Part shown: positions 31,691-41,897 of the stretch, one piece after another
Layout: the number at the start of each line of letters is the position of its first letter
Numbering within the stretch: position 1 is the first letter of the stretch
Assembly: GCF_016097555.1 (NCBI RefSeq)
Contig: NC_054703.1
Location: 7,820,461-7,884,460, forward strand
Reading direction: 5' to 3'
DNA from: Gigantopelta aegis
Lineage: Eukaryota > Mollusca > Gastropoda > Neomphalida > Peltospiridae
DNA: 64,000 nucleotides
The notes under the pieces: model-generated
What the model saw: the letters and a program-made list of their open reading frames with translations, nothing else
Database searches by the model: none
Told to the model about the DNA's origin: nothing
Program-made: the position numbers and the translations under genes

Positions 31691-32280
31691 TCATTCATTA
31701 ATACTACCGTCTTCTTTCTCAATTTGGGTAATGGATTTGCTAATAAAGTTCCGATTTTCCAACTTACAAAAACAGTTACTTATCTTCTCGCCTTCCTCGA
31801 TACATTTAGCCCTTGATCTTTTACAGACACCTTTTGACGCAAAGTTTGTAAAGATTTTCATTTTAATTTTATTGTTTACAAATTTATGTGTTCAATATTT
31901 TCTAATGTCTTCATTTCTTTAGTTCATCGTTCTTCCTGTTTATTGTTTTCTTTTGTAAATTTTTTGCATTTACCATAGTTTGACACCCAATAGCCGATGT
32001 ATTTTTCGTGCTGGGGTGTCGTTAAACATTCATTCATTCATTCATTCATTCTTTTGTAAATATGATGAGTAGGATATGCTCTTTCCTCTTATTCCCATTA
32101 GTAATACCTCTAAAACTAATTGATCGTTAATTTGAAATACAATTTCATTCAGTGGAATATCATCGATTTTGTTAAAATTTTAAACTGTAACCACATATTG
32201 CTTTTTTTACATTGGACATACAGTTTTGAATTGTCGCTATATAAGCTTTGTTTTTTAAAAGTGAATGATTAAATTCCCAG
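31691..32280 (-). pseudogene. Fragment of an L1-like LINE ORF2 (linker between endonuclease and RT)
   Basis: On the minus strand, pieces such as WEFNHSLLKNKAYIATIQN, LEVLLMGIRGKSISYSSYL and AKCIEEGEKISNCFCKLENR are readable across frameshifts, typical of the EN-RT linker in L1-like elements (from memory). It belongs with the endonuclease part at 32931-34940, split by a plus-strand fragment. Confidence 0.65.
31961..32048 (+). mobile_element. 88-bp tail-only LINE insertion
   Basis: Flanked by TTCTTTTGTAAAT at 31948-31960 and 32049-32061. It sits inside the minus-strand L1-like fragment. Confidence 0.88.
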
Positions 32281-32930
32281 TAGGTTCTGTGACTTCCATT
32301 AACACTGAGTTTAAGATTAAAGCTTATTATAGAATGGTCGGTTCTGTGACTTCCATTAACACTGAGTTTAAGATTAAAGCTTATTATAGAATGGTCGGTT
32401 CTTTACCCACAGTGGAGAATCCACTTACATCACATGTTGGGTTCCTGACAGATTGCAAATCCCTCACTCAGAGCATACAGACAGTCACCTGAAGTAAACC
32501 AAGTAATAGCAGTTCAACAGGGACTGGCTGACCTTTCTCTACACAGGCAAGTTGTAGTCCAGTGGGTTTCAGCACATTGTGGTATTGCAGGGAATGAACA
32601 TGCTGACAAGCTGGCAAAGAAGGGAAGCACAATGGAACAGCCAAATCATCCAATCTCCTTCAGAGAAACAAAAACCATAATTAAGAGACAATTCCGATGC
32701 ACCCAAGGATCCAGTCCATCATCTGGAGAGATACCAAGAAACAACCATTTTCAGGCTAAGAACCGGTCACTGCCATCTCAGATCCTGTATGTACCGCCTG
32801 AAATTGGCAGACACTGATGAATGTCCATGTCAAACAGGACCACAGTCCCCACAGCACATCCTGCAATTCTTCCCCCTCTACAATGAAGCCAGGATAAAGC
32901 ACTGGCCGAATGGAGCAAAGAAGACTTGAC
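32281..32930 (+). pseudogene. RNase H and C-terminal fragment of a different LINE
   Basis: Readable blocks are LTDCKSLTQSIQT, VVQWVSAHCGIAGNEHADKL and a Cys/His stretch CPCQTGPQSPQHIL, in several frames. This is the RNase H plus zinc knuckle of a Jockey/I/R1-group element distinct from copies 0-4. The left part (32281-32397) is two copies of a 57-bp direct repeat. It separates the two halves of the L1-like element. Confidence 0.6.
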
Positions 32931-33439
32931 AGAGACGTCGTTTTTTATCACCACAACCGGACTCCAAATCTAGAGCATGATCAACTATAGCTTGCACGCA
33001 GAAGAAAAAGAAGAAGTACCCACAGTGTACATTGGTGTTTACTACAGAAGAATACAATGATTCTGAAATCAGGAACAAATCTAGTCGGGCTTGTTTTAAA
33101 GGTATTTCTCTTCTCCATGTGAATTGTTTCAATGCGGGATTATGATCTCACCAAATGTCGACTAAGTCTAGTTCACCTATCATTTCTATGACTGTATCGC
33201 GAGCTTTCGGATTATTAATAATAATACAATCATTTCTATGACTGTATCGCGAGCGTTCGGATTAATAATATTACTATAATTATCTGTATCCATGTGTGGG
33301 TCTAAAACAAAATTCCAATCGCCAACAAGAACGATGTAATTATTATGAAATAACTTTACGTGTTCTAATATTTTAATTTATACAGAAGTTTGGGTTATCT
33401 GCATTCGGAACATATACACTGACTAATGTCTAATATCTA

Positions 33440-33695
33440 CTATTAGCAAATTTCCATAATCTCCTCGAAATACTGCATGTATTTTATAATCAAAGTTATT
33501 ATTAAACATTATAGCAACGCCACGAGATTGACTATTATTAGCACATTTCCATTATCTCCTCGAAATACTGCATGTATTTTATAATCAAAGTTATTATTAA
33601 ACATTATAGCAACGCCACGAGATTGAGTATTATTAGCACATTTCCATTATCTCCTCGAAATACTGCACGTATTGTATAATCAAAGTTATTATTAA
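33440..33695. repeat. Local triplication of ~110-120 bp in the L1-like fragment
   Basis: The block from TCCTCGAAATACTGCATGT to AACGCCACGAGATTGA recurs with few changes. The third copy is cut by the MITE, and its continuation reappears at 34775. Confidence 0.8.
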
Positions 33696-33862
33696 GGGGA
33701 CATTCCTGAGTTTTCTGCATTGTAAGATGTTTCCGACTAATAAAATATTTCTACATATTAAATATAATTTCTTGTTTAGAATATCAGTGTCTGTATATTC
33801 AATATGTTTCTGGTCGTCTTATTATTTGTAAGAAGCCCAAACTGGACTTTGTAAATAATTTT

Positions 33863-34215
33863 CCCCTCACCGTGGTGCAGGGGAGTACCATTCTCTTTGA
33901 GAATGGCTAATGTAGCACAAATAAATTTTGAGTAAAAGTCAGTATCTATCTGTGATATTTGTGTTTTTGCACGGTTCTTTACACTGTGTTTTGTTTAAAT
34001 CTTGAATTTTTATATTGATGTTGATCATCACTTTATTTGTTTGCATTATCATAGTTTGACACCCAATAGCCGATATATTTTTCGTGCTGGGGTGTCGTTA
34101 AACATTCATTCATTCATTCATTCATTCATTATTTGTTTTCATTATGATAGTTTGACACCCAATAGCCGATGTATTGTTCGTGCTGGGGTGTCGTTAAACA
34201 TTCATTCATTCATTC
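33863..34215 (+). mobile_element. Non-autonomous LINE derivative with two tails, copy D
   Basis: Flanked by AAATAATTTT at 33853-33862 and 34216-34225. It starts CCCCT but lacks the P1/P2 interior (deleted from CCCCT to CTCACC), so the ribozyme is dead. P4 is kept. Two consecutive 3' stem-loop tails end near 34130 and 34215. Confidence 0.88.
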
Positions 34216-34376
34216 AAATAATTTTGTACTACGAAAACATTTTTTAGGAAATAAAATGAAATTTAACCAAGTACAAATATTAGAACGATCAGAAAGACGT
34301 TTAATATACAGCCACTAATATGTTATGTAGAAAAATATATTTGATATGTAATTACAATTGTTAAAATGGGGCGAGA

Positions 34377-34707
34377 CGTAGCCCAGTGGTAAAGCGTTCG
34401 CTGGATGCACGGTCGGTTTAGGATCGATCCCCGTCAGTGGACCCATTAGGCTATTTCTTGCTCCAGCCAGTGCACCACGACTGGTACATCAAAGGCCGTG
34501 GTATGTGTTATCCTGTCTATGGGATGGTGCATATAAAAGATCCCTTGCTTCTAATCGAAAAGAGTAGTCCATGAAATAGTCCATGAAATGGCGACAGCGG
34601 GTTTCCCCCCTCAATATCTGTTTGATCCTTAACCATATGTCCGACGCCATATAACCGAAAATAAAATGTGTTGAATGCTTCGTTAAATAAACCATTTCCT
34701 TCCTTCT
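34377..34707 (+). mobile_element. tRNA-derived SINE, type 2
   Basis: A box in GTAGCCCAGTGGTAAAGCG, B box region GGATCGATCCCCG, conserved body with CCAGTGCACCACGACTGGTA, 3' end GCTTCGTTAAATAAACC and a CTT-rich tail. Flanked by ACAATTGTTAAAA / ACAATCGTTAAAA (34364-34376, 34708-34720). Confidence 0.92.
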
Positions 34708-34940
34708 ACAATCGTTAAAAAGACTCTGTTAGTCGATAACACCTTACACACTGCAGCAAACTCAGGAATGTCCCTATAAACATTATAGCAACGCCACGAG
34801 ATTGACTATTACTGGAATTAAAACCACACTCACATCCCCATTCTGCCCTAATATATGACTGCTTATATTTTTCAAAATGTGTATCTTACAGACAGCAGAT
34901 TGCATAATATGCATTTGTGATTAGTTTTCTTTAGCTTGAT

Positions 34941-35227
34941 AGTTGTAATGTCTTGTACTACATAAATATTACAGAACTTATTTGTCGTTGCTCTTTACAG
35001 TAGGCCTGCAATCCAAAAAAAACGTATGTGTGTAGGCGGAATTGGAACAAATTATGGCTTCTTTCTTTCTCTTTGATAAATTTCTTTTTGAAATACAACT
35101 GTCGACATATAAATCTACTATTAATGTTAATGCATACATACATACATTGCATGCACATAAGCGAGATCGACCGCGTAGATTGTAGGCCCCATGCATATGG
35201 TTGAGTTAAAGAACTTCCTTTTTATGG
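34941..35227. other. Spacer, nothing recognised
   Basis: AT-rich, with a short CATACATA run. No gene or repeat family was identified. Confidence 0.35.
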
Positions 35228-35455
35228 AAGCTTCGATAGCTCAGAGCGTATCGTGGTTAGTCTTGCAATTTGCGGGCGATTCGGTGCCACAGGTTCGAGT
35301 CCCAGCAACGGCATGGGACAATTTGTGAGGCCAGAAAGGATTTAATTATCCCCTGCGCCAGTGCGTTAATATCTATGTATGTAACAGTCAACCTCGACAT
35401 ATATACAATATATAGATATTCATACATCAATACATACACACACATACACAAACAA
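35228..35455 (+). mobile_element. tRNA-derived SINE, type 4
   Basis: Head with A-box-like GATAGCTCAGAGCG and B box GGTTCGAGTCCC, body GCATGGGACAATTTGTGAGG, end rich in ATATATAGATAT and CATACA. A reverse copy is at 59530-59706. Confidence 0.75.
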
Positions 35456-35889
35456 TTATTGGCCCTCTCCTAATTGCAAACGTTAAATTGTAAAAGGGGA
35501 TAACAAACAAACCAACCGCGGGGTAGAGGGTTACATCATTTTAATGGCGACTGCAATTTTCAATAAATCAATCAATCAATCAGTGAAAGGAACCATTTGT
35601 GAAAAACGATTGAATAAACTGAAACGACAGAAAAGAACAAGAAAAGGAACAGAAGAAATCGATGTTTTAACAGTATTCATTATTAACATTTTATCTTCTC
35701 AGACAGCCCAAATGGTAAGTAATAACAATATAATAGTTAAAGTAACAACAAATAAACAAATGATTCCGCACCACGAGATAAAGTCTCCCGAGTCAAATCA
35801 TTGTGTCTGTTTTATGTATTTGTGAACATGCTCAAATATTTGTTTATTGGTATCATCATTAAACGTGTCTCGACCGCTTAAAGCTATGT
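35456..35889. other. Spacer, nothing recognised
   Basis: Short ATCA runs near 35570. Open stretches are short and show no family resemblance. Confidence 0.35.
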
Positions 35890-35901
35890 TTCCATTAATG
35901 C

Positions 35902-35938
35902 GGTGGTGCTGGGATGTCGTTAAACATTCATTCATTCA
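35902..35938 (+). mobile_element. 37-bp LINE tail insertion
   Basis: Only the last part of the LINE 3' end (GGTGGTGCTGGGATGTCGTT, then AAAC and ATTC repeats) lies between two copies of TTCCATTAATGC (35890-35901, 35939-35950). Confidence 0.85.
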
Positions 35939-36229
35939 TTCCATTAATGCAGGTGCGTCCGATTGCGGAGCGGGTGCTTGCGATTGTTGTGTTTCCATTA
36001 ATGCGGCTACTAACTGCGATTACTCCAATAATGACATTCAAGATGCAAACACTGCAACATCACTTATTATTTGAAAAAAGAGCTTATTATGATAGTCGCA
36101 ACGTACAGTTTGATACAGAAAAAAGATTTTAAAAAACAAAACAACAAACAAAAGGTCTATGCATTTTCATATGTTCATATATCAATAATATTTGTAATCA
36201 ACTTCGATAAATATTTTTGTACATAGGAA

Positions 36230-36720
36230 ATGCAAATATTTATTAGATCGACAAACTTTATTGAAAATATATGTAACTTGTATCCGCCCGGTATTAGAAT
36301 ATGCATCGGAAGTATGGGATGGGTGTTCTTTAGTCGAGGAAGACATTATTGAAAAAAGTACAATTAGAAGCCACTAGACTATCACGTGTTTGCCTAAGTT
36401 TGCATCCATAAACTCTCTATACTACACAACTGGATTAGCAACACTTAATTCCAGGCGTAAATTCAAAACGCTGTGCGTAATGTTTAAAATAATGAAAGGT
36501 ATGTTTCCTGATTTTATGATTCACAGTATTCCACAAACAGATGAACAAAGAGTCCCTTACATGCTGAGAAATCGAAATGATATTTCATTACACCTTTCTA
36601 GAACTAATTTACTTCAATCGTTTATCCATTCGACAATAAAACTTTGGAATAACCTATGAGCTGAAATTCGAAATTGTCAAAACATATTTTCATCTAAAAA
36701 GAAATAAAACCCGATGTCCC
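36230..36720 (+). pseudogene. CR1/L2-type LINE RT C-terminal fragment
   Basis: Blocks such as VTCIRPVLEYASEVWDGCS, LEATRLSRVCLSLHP, LNSRRKFKTLCVMFKIMKGM, YMLRNRNDISL and HSTIKLWNNL are the usual C-terminal region of CR1/L2-group reverse transcriptases. A frameshift near 36355 and several stops are present. Confidence 0.75.
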
Positions 36721-36980
36721 ATGCGTTGCACCATAATTATTCATTTGGTAATAGAAGAGAAAATGTATTGCATACCCAGTTAAAACACGAGTGGAGTTAT
36801 TTAAAAGTCGGTCATACATATCTAACCCATTCATTTATCTTAAAGAAAGATCCTCAACCTCAGTGTGAAGACTGTCAGTGTCTTCTGACAGTGCGACACA
36901 TTTTGGTGGAGTGTAAGCATCTGCATGAAACTCGAAAAGATATATTTGGACAAACAAATGTGATGGAATCCTTTCGATTC

Positions 36981-37052
36981 CCCCTGCGTGTGCTGTAACC
37001 TCACCGTGGTGCAGGAGTGTAACATTCTCTTTGAGAATGGCCAATACAGCAC
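36981..37052 (+). ncRNA. HDV-like ribozyme
   Basis: 72 nt with P1 CCCCTGC/GCAGGAG (one mismatch), perfect P2 and P4, J4/2 GCCAA. The target duplication ends directly before P1. Confidence 0.75.
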
Positions 37053-37275
37053 AAAATTGAAGTTTTGAATAAGATTCAGTATCCGTAAAATTCTGTGATA
37101 TTTGTGTTTTTGCACAGTTCTTTACACTGTTTTTGTTTAAGTCTTGAATTTTTATATTGATGTTGATCATTACTTTATTTATTTGCATTACCATAGTTTG
37201 ACACCCAATAGCCGATGTATTTTTCGTGCTGGGGTGTCGTTAAACATTCATTCATTCATTCATTCATTCATTCAT
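36981..37275 (+). mobile_element. Non-autonomous LINE derivative, copy E
   Basis: Flanked by TCCTTTCGATTC at 36969-36980 and 37276-37287. It begins exactly at CCCCTGC. Head, inverted ORF2-end piece, 3' UTR, stem-loop, (ATTC)n. Confidence 0.93.
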
Positions 37276-37527
37276 TCCTTTCGATTCCATCCAGAATTAG
37301 TTTTACAATTTTTTCGTGATACTGAATTTTGTTATAAATTCTAATTATATATATGTGTGATATTTGTATTTTTACACAGTCCTTTATACTGTGTTTTTAT
37401 TTAACTGTTGAATCTTTATATTGATGTTGGTCATCACTTTGTTTTTCCCCATTACCGTAGTTTGACACCCAATAGCCGATGTATTTTTCGTGCTGGGGTG
37501 TCGTAAACATTCATTCATTATCCTATC

Positions 37528-37974
37528 GTGAATCTCTCTACCAGATTTACTGGTTTGCTTATAGTGGGATTTGGCAGTTGGGAGGGGAGTTGAAATTGAG
37601 TCGGCGAAAGTGGGTTTAGTACCGGGGGGGGGGGGGGGGGGGGTCGAAATGGTTACCAGTCGCACCGTTGATGTGTCATCTGAATTGGGCTCTGAGTTGA
37701 ATTCGAACAATGTGTCCAAGTTAACTAATACCTCCTCGTCGCCTTTGATGGAGGTTTCGCCGTTGGTTAGGCGTGTGTGAAATATGACTTCCGTGACATT
37801 GTTTTGAGTTCTCTCCTCCTGTATGACCGCTACAACCTGTTGCCAGTAAATGTATTGGTAGAGAGTGGGATTGGTTTGAGTTCTCTCCTCCTGTATGGCC
37901 ACTACAACATGTTGCCAGTAAATGTATTGGTAGAGAGTGGGATTGGTTTGGTTGAAGAGTACTTTTCTGGGCAC
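37528..37974 (-). CDS. Unknown ORF with a 24-residue direct repeat and a proline run
   Basis: An open frame of about 150 residues of its own sequence, starting MPRKVLFNQ. Two copies of a 24-residue unit (TNPTLYQYIYWQ with VVAVIQEERTQ) come first, then an acidic middle (LFEFNSEPNSDDTSTVRL), a proline run coded by a poly-G/C tract at 37625-37645, and a basic Ser/Thr end. Past 37520 the frame runs into a LINE tail, so its true end is lost. It may be a retroelement ORF1 or a host fragment. Function unknown. Confidence 0.35.
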
Positions 37975-38469
37975 CGTTCCACGAAAACATTGTAGCTAAG
38001 GTCAATTGTAGTGATTTAAGGTGCGTTTTACAACTGGCACCGTAAACTTTACAGCCGTTCCACAAAGCAACCGTACGGTAGTCGTAAGTGCCCCTTTAAT
38101 TATTTAAATTTTTGAAACGAAGTGCGAGTTAGTTAAATAATAAATTGGTTACCGACTTTTCGGAACATGTTGGATGTATTCATTGGTATCAGACAACCAT
38201 GAAGTAACTTTGTCAGTTTATTCGGTAAGTGATAATTGCCGAATTCATGAGACATGAGTTATCTCCCTTATTTTCGTGTGTAGGTCGTTAGGCCTGGACT
38301 GTTTTTCATCGATCATCGAGTTTCATAAAAGGTATTTAATATATATTAGTTCCCTTTTTACACAAACAGCATCCTTCTTAGAAAATTATCAAATCATCAT
38401 CTAAACTGCCATTTGACAGCTACGTTAGTGGCTTACAATTGCCTCGTACCAATTGTAAATGTTCACTGT
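37975..38469. other. Spacer, nothing recognised
   Basis: Unique AT-rich sequence. No open frame of note. Confidence 0.35.
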
Positions 38470-38885
38470 AATTTACGACGATAGTAAGCTACGCCGCGTC
38501 GTGGAACGGGCTGACGATCGTAGAAAACAATTAAGGTCTCGATGGTAGGTATTTACGACGATAGTAGGGCTAAGATCGCTTCGTGGAACGGGCGGATGAT
38601 CGTAGAAAACAATTAAGGTCTTGATGGTAGGTATTTACGACGATAGTAGGGCTATAATCGCTTCGTGGAACGGGCTGACGATCGTAGAAAACAATTAAGG
38701 TCTTGATGGTAGGTATTTACGACGATAGTAGGGCTAAGATCGCTTCGTGGAACGGGCTGACGATCGTAGAAAACAATTAAGGTCTCGATGGTAGGTATTT
38801 ACGACGATAGTAGGGCTAAGATCGCTTCGTGGAACGGGCTGACGATCGTAGAAAACAATTAAGGTCTCGATGGTAGGTATTTACG
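38470..38885. repeat. 82-bp satellite, left part
   Basis: Five units of about 82 bp containing TTTACGACGATAGTAGGGCT, AAGATCGCTTCGTGGAACGG and ACAATTAAGGTCTCGATGG. It resumes at 40408 after a LINE. Confidence 0.9.
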
Positions 38886-40407
38886 AACTGAACAGAACTT
38901 TATTTACACTCTGGCCGTAATTCAACGGCATATGAGGTACATTGTAAAAATATAATTAAATAAATAAATGACAAGATGGCACATTCGTCATAATAATGTA
39001 CATGAGATAAAACAAGTGTATATCTATGGATTCATACTTGCATTTGAAGACATACATTGCATATACAAATAAAATGAAATTGTAAAAACAGATTTCAGCC
39101 CTGGGACTTAAGAATATGCATAATTTGTTTACTGAAAACTGCTAACTTTCTGGGAACACCAGTTTTTTTACTATCAAATAGCATTCTAAATTTATAAACA
39201 TTTGGTCTAGACTGGCAACACTTTGGCAGAAGTCTTGTTCTTTCATCTTTAAAAAAAGGACAACACATTATATAATGAAATTCATCACCAATTTCGTTAT
39301 TTGTACACAGAAAGCATGTTCTATTTGTTAAAGTTATTTTTTTCCATCTGCCTTTTTCAATGGGAAGATAATGATTTGAGACTCGAAAATGTAATAGTGG
39401 TAACCAATATTTTTTCTCTAAATTGGTTAAATATGTCTCGAACACAATATTTGATTTAAACAGTCTGTAACAAGATGCTTTAGATGAATTAAGAATTTCA
39501 TTGTTCCATGTTTGTAAGAACTGATCCTGTAATCTTAAAAGAATTCTTTGTTTTAATAGATTTACATCTGGTAGCTGGCTATACTGTGCAGTCCATACAT
39601 TACTATATCCAACGTCATCCAAAACAGATTTGATAAACTTTAACCATTTATGATCACATATTCCATTTTTATAAGCATTCAGCAATAGTTCATATATCAA
39701 GAATGATAACTTTGTGTGTTTTCCAGTTATTAGTTTAAACCAAAAAGTGATCATTCTTAATTTGACATCAAGGGAGACTGGGTAACGCCCCAGTTCTCCA
39801 TATAACATATTCACAGGCGTTGACTTCTTAACTGACAAAAGAAACTTCATGTATTTATTTTGTAATGTTTCTAAATAAGACAAGTTTTCAAAACCCCAAA
39901 TCTCGCAACCATATAACAAAATAGGTTGTACCATACAATCAAACAATTTCAAAAGGACTTGTACAGAAAGGTCATACCGTCTTCCTTATTTTAAGATAAA
40001 ATACATGGCTTTTTCGGCTTGTGAAAACAAAGCTTTTCTAGTATTAGTAAACTTGTTAGACTTATGACAAATTATCAAAGGTACTTGTAGATCTCTGCAA
40101 GTTCTAAAATTATGTTTCCTAAATTAAATAGTTTTTTATAGTCCTTCTTGCTACCACCAAAAATTAAAACCTTAGTCTTCGTGCAATTGACAGTTAATTT
40201 CCATGTACTACAATACACATCAAAGACATCTAATAAATGTTGCATATGATTATAATTGTCTGCGAGGAGTGCCATGTCATCGGCATATAATAAAACAAAT
40301 AAAACAGTACACAAATGTAGCATATCGTCAGATATGGTTTTTTCAAAAATAAGTCCACTGCAGCCATGCGCTTTGAACGTAGCTTCAATGTCATTAAGAA
40401 ATAAGAT
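38886..40407 (-). pseudogene. 5'-truncated LINE (RT palm to C-terminus) inside the satellite
   Basis: On the minus strand: LLYADDMALLADN (RT motif), WKLTVNCTKTKVLIFGG, then after a frameshift/deletion near 39960-40080 a 285-residue open frame from 39952 (VQPILLYGCEIWGFENLSYL, NMLYGELGRYPVSLDVKLRM, Cys/His CFLCTNNEIGDEFHYIMCC) to the stop at 39095. The 3' end near 38890 carries the complement of AATAAAGTTCTGTTCAG. Reverse transcriptase of a non-LTR element, probably CR1/L2-related; truncated at the 5' end as in typical LINE insertions. Confidence 0.85.
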
Positions 40408-40519
40408 AGTAGGGCTAAGATCGCTTCGTGGAAGGGGCTAACGATCGTAGAAAACAATTAAGGTTTCGATGGTAGGTATTTACGACGATAGTAGGGCTAA
40501 GATCGCTTCGTGGAACGGG
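40408..40519. repeat. 82-bp satellite, right part
   Basis: Continues the same unit (GATAGTAGGGCTAAGATCGC) for about 1.4 copies before giving way to the 78-bp repeat. Confidence 0.85.
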
Positions 40520-41470
40520 GCCCTGACCCCTATGATTTGATTGGGGACTCGCTCGTTTTACGGCCCTAGCCTGACAAGGTTTTTTGGTTAATATCTCTGG
40601 CTGTACTACCTCTTGGTAGATCTCCTCGCTCGTTTTACGGCCCTAGCCTGACAAGGCTTTTTTGGTTAATATCTCTGGGTGTACTACCTCTTGGTAGATC
40701 TCCTCGCTCGTTTTACGGCCCTAGCCTGACAAGGCTTTTTTGGTTAATATCTCTGGGTGTACTACCTCTTGGTAGATCTCCTCGCTCGTTTTACGGCCCT
40801 AGTCTGACAAAGTTGTTTTGGTTAATATCTCTGGCTGTACTACCTCTTGGTAGATCTCCTCGCTCGTTTTACGGCCCTAGTCTGACAAGGTTGTTTTGGT
40901 TAATATCTCTGGGTGTACTACCTCTTGGTAGATCTCCTCGCTCGTTTTACGGCCCTAGTCTGACAAAGTTGTTTTGGTTAATATCTCTGGGTGTACTACC
41001 TCTTGGTAGATCTCCTCGATCGTTTTACGGCCCTAGTCTGACAAGGTTGTTTTGGTTAATATCTCTGGGTGTACTACCTCTTGGTAGATCTCCTCGCTCG
41101 TTTTACGGCCCTAGTCTGACAAGGTTGTTTTGGTTAATATCTCTGGGTGTACTACCTCTTGGTAGATCTCCTCGCTCGTTTTACGGCCCTAGTCTGACAA
41201 GGTTGTTTTGGTTAATATCTCTGGGTGTACTACCTCTTGGTAGATCTCCTCGCTCGTTTTACGGCCCTTGTCTGACAAGGTTGTTTTGGTTAATATCTCT
41301 GGCTGTACTACCTCTTGGTAGATCTCCTCGCTCGTTTTACGGCCCTAGTCTGACACGGTTGTTTTGGTTAATATCTCTGGGTGTACTACCTCTTGGTAGA
41401 TCTCCGCGCTCGTTTTACGGCCCTAGCCTGACAAGGCTTTTTGGTTAATATCTCTGGGTGTACTACCTCG
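40520..41470 (+). repeat. 78-bp tandem repeat, about 12 copies, with an open frame
   Basis: The unit holds CTCGCTCGTTTTACGGCCCT, AGTCTGACAAGGTTGTTTTG, GTTAATATCTCTGGGTGTAC and TACCTCTTGGTAGAT. Since 78 is a multiple of three, eight units keep one frame open from 40813 to 41448, giving a 26-residue repeat (FWLISLGVLPLGRSPRSFYG and PSLTRL). Early units differ in length and break the frame. Confidence 0.92.
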
Positions 41471-41516
41471 GTCCCTACGTCAATATCACTCGCTTCATCT
41501 GAACTAATTTCCACTC

Positions 41517-41897
41517 TTAGGTCAGGGGATCCCTTCCGTTTGGAGGAGCTCCGAGGGTGTGGGTATCCTCTTTCCTAACAGAGGAGTTGAGTGCTAGTTT
41601 AATAGCTAAGTCATTGGTACGGAGTTTTGGGCTGGTTGGAACGAATTCCACGTTCTCGTCTATTACGTACTTGGTTGTATCCGTTCCGATGGAGCGGGCC
41701 TCCAAGTCGGCCGCCCGTGGTCCGGTGGTCGTGGTCCTAGTCGTTGGGCAGGGTGGGGGTGTGGGGGACCTAGGAGAGTCCGTCATTACTTCACTAGTTG
41801 TCACTATTTTGTTTTTAATCTCGCTCAGTCTCTCGGGTTTTAGCGGGCTAGGCCCTTCTACCTGGCTAACGTTGGGGTGGGTAGCAATGGCTTCCAT
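41517..41897 (-). CDS. Unknown Pro/Thr/Ser-rich ORF
   Basis: A 126-residue open frame from ATG at 41897: MEAIATHPNVSQVEGPSPLK, a Pro/Thr-rich middle (SPRSPTPPPCPTTRTTTTGP), then ARSIGTDTTKYVIDENVEF and LAIKLALNSSVRKEDT. The SIGTDTT stretch resembles the short Thr/Asp motif in retrotransposon gag-like proteins but this is weak. No domain is recognised. It follows the 78-bp repeat. Confidence 0.35.
   Translation of the reverse strand: MEAIATHPNVSQVEGPSPLKPERLSEIKNKIVTTSEVMTDSPRSPTPPPCPTTRTTTTGPRAADLEARSIGTDTTKYVIDENVEFVPTSPKLRTNDLAIKLALNSSVRKEDTHTLGAPPNGRDPLT

Larger units (their letters stand above)
33696..34774. mobile_element. MITE-like DNA element with ~45-bp TIRs, carrying two later insertions
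   Basis: The left end GGGACATTCCTGAGTTTTCT and the complement of the right end (GGGACATTCCTGAGTTTGCT) match over about 45 bases with small gaps. Removing the nested LINE derivative (33863-34215) and SINE (34377-34707) leaves a non-coding core of about 0.4 kb. The flanking L1-like sequence continues on both sides. The target duplication is unclear (TA or TAA). Confidence 0.8.
32931..34940 (-). pseudogene. L1-like LINE endonuclease region, rearranged
   Basis: Minus-strand blocks in order: WGCECGFN with SQSRGVAIMF (34900-34780), further SRGVAIMFNNNFDYKIHAVF blocks (33690-33430), VGDWNFVLDP (about 33310), LALVDIW-like LVDIW (33150), FTWRREIPLKQARLDLFLIS (33115) and VDHALDLESG (32990). These are APE endonuclease motifs of an L1/Tx1-type element. 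A ~110-bp piece is triplicated at about 33440-33695. A MITE with nested insertions splits it at 33696-34774. Confidence 0.65.
36790..37525 (+). mobile_element. 5'-truncated LINE 3' end split by a short derivative
   Basis: ORF2 C-terminus (HSFILKKDPQPQCEDCQC, RHILVEC) to CTTTCGATTC, then the copy E insertion, then the rest of ORF2 from 37276, stop near 37342, 3' UTR and stem-loop to about 37520. Confidence 0.88.

Noticed and set aside
35228-35330. Possible functional tRNA gene (A and B boxes)
   Set aside because: The same head recurs at 59530-59706 with the same body, and the cloverleaf arms do not pair well; it is a tRNA-derived SINE. The same holds for the heads at 9389, 47804, 55276 and others.
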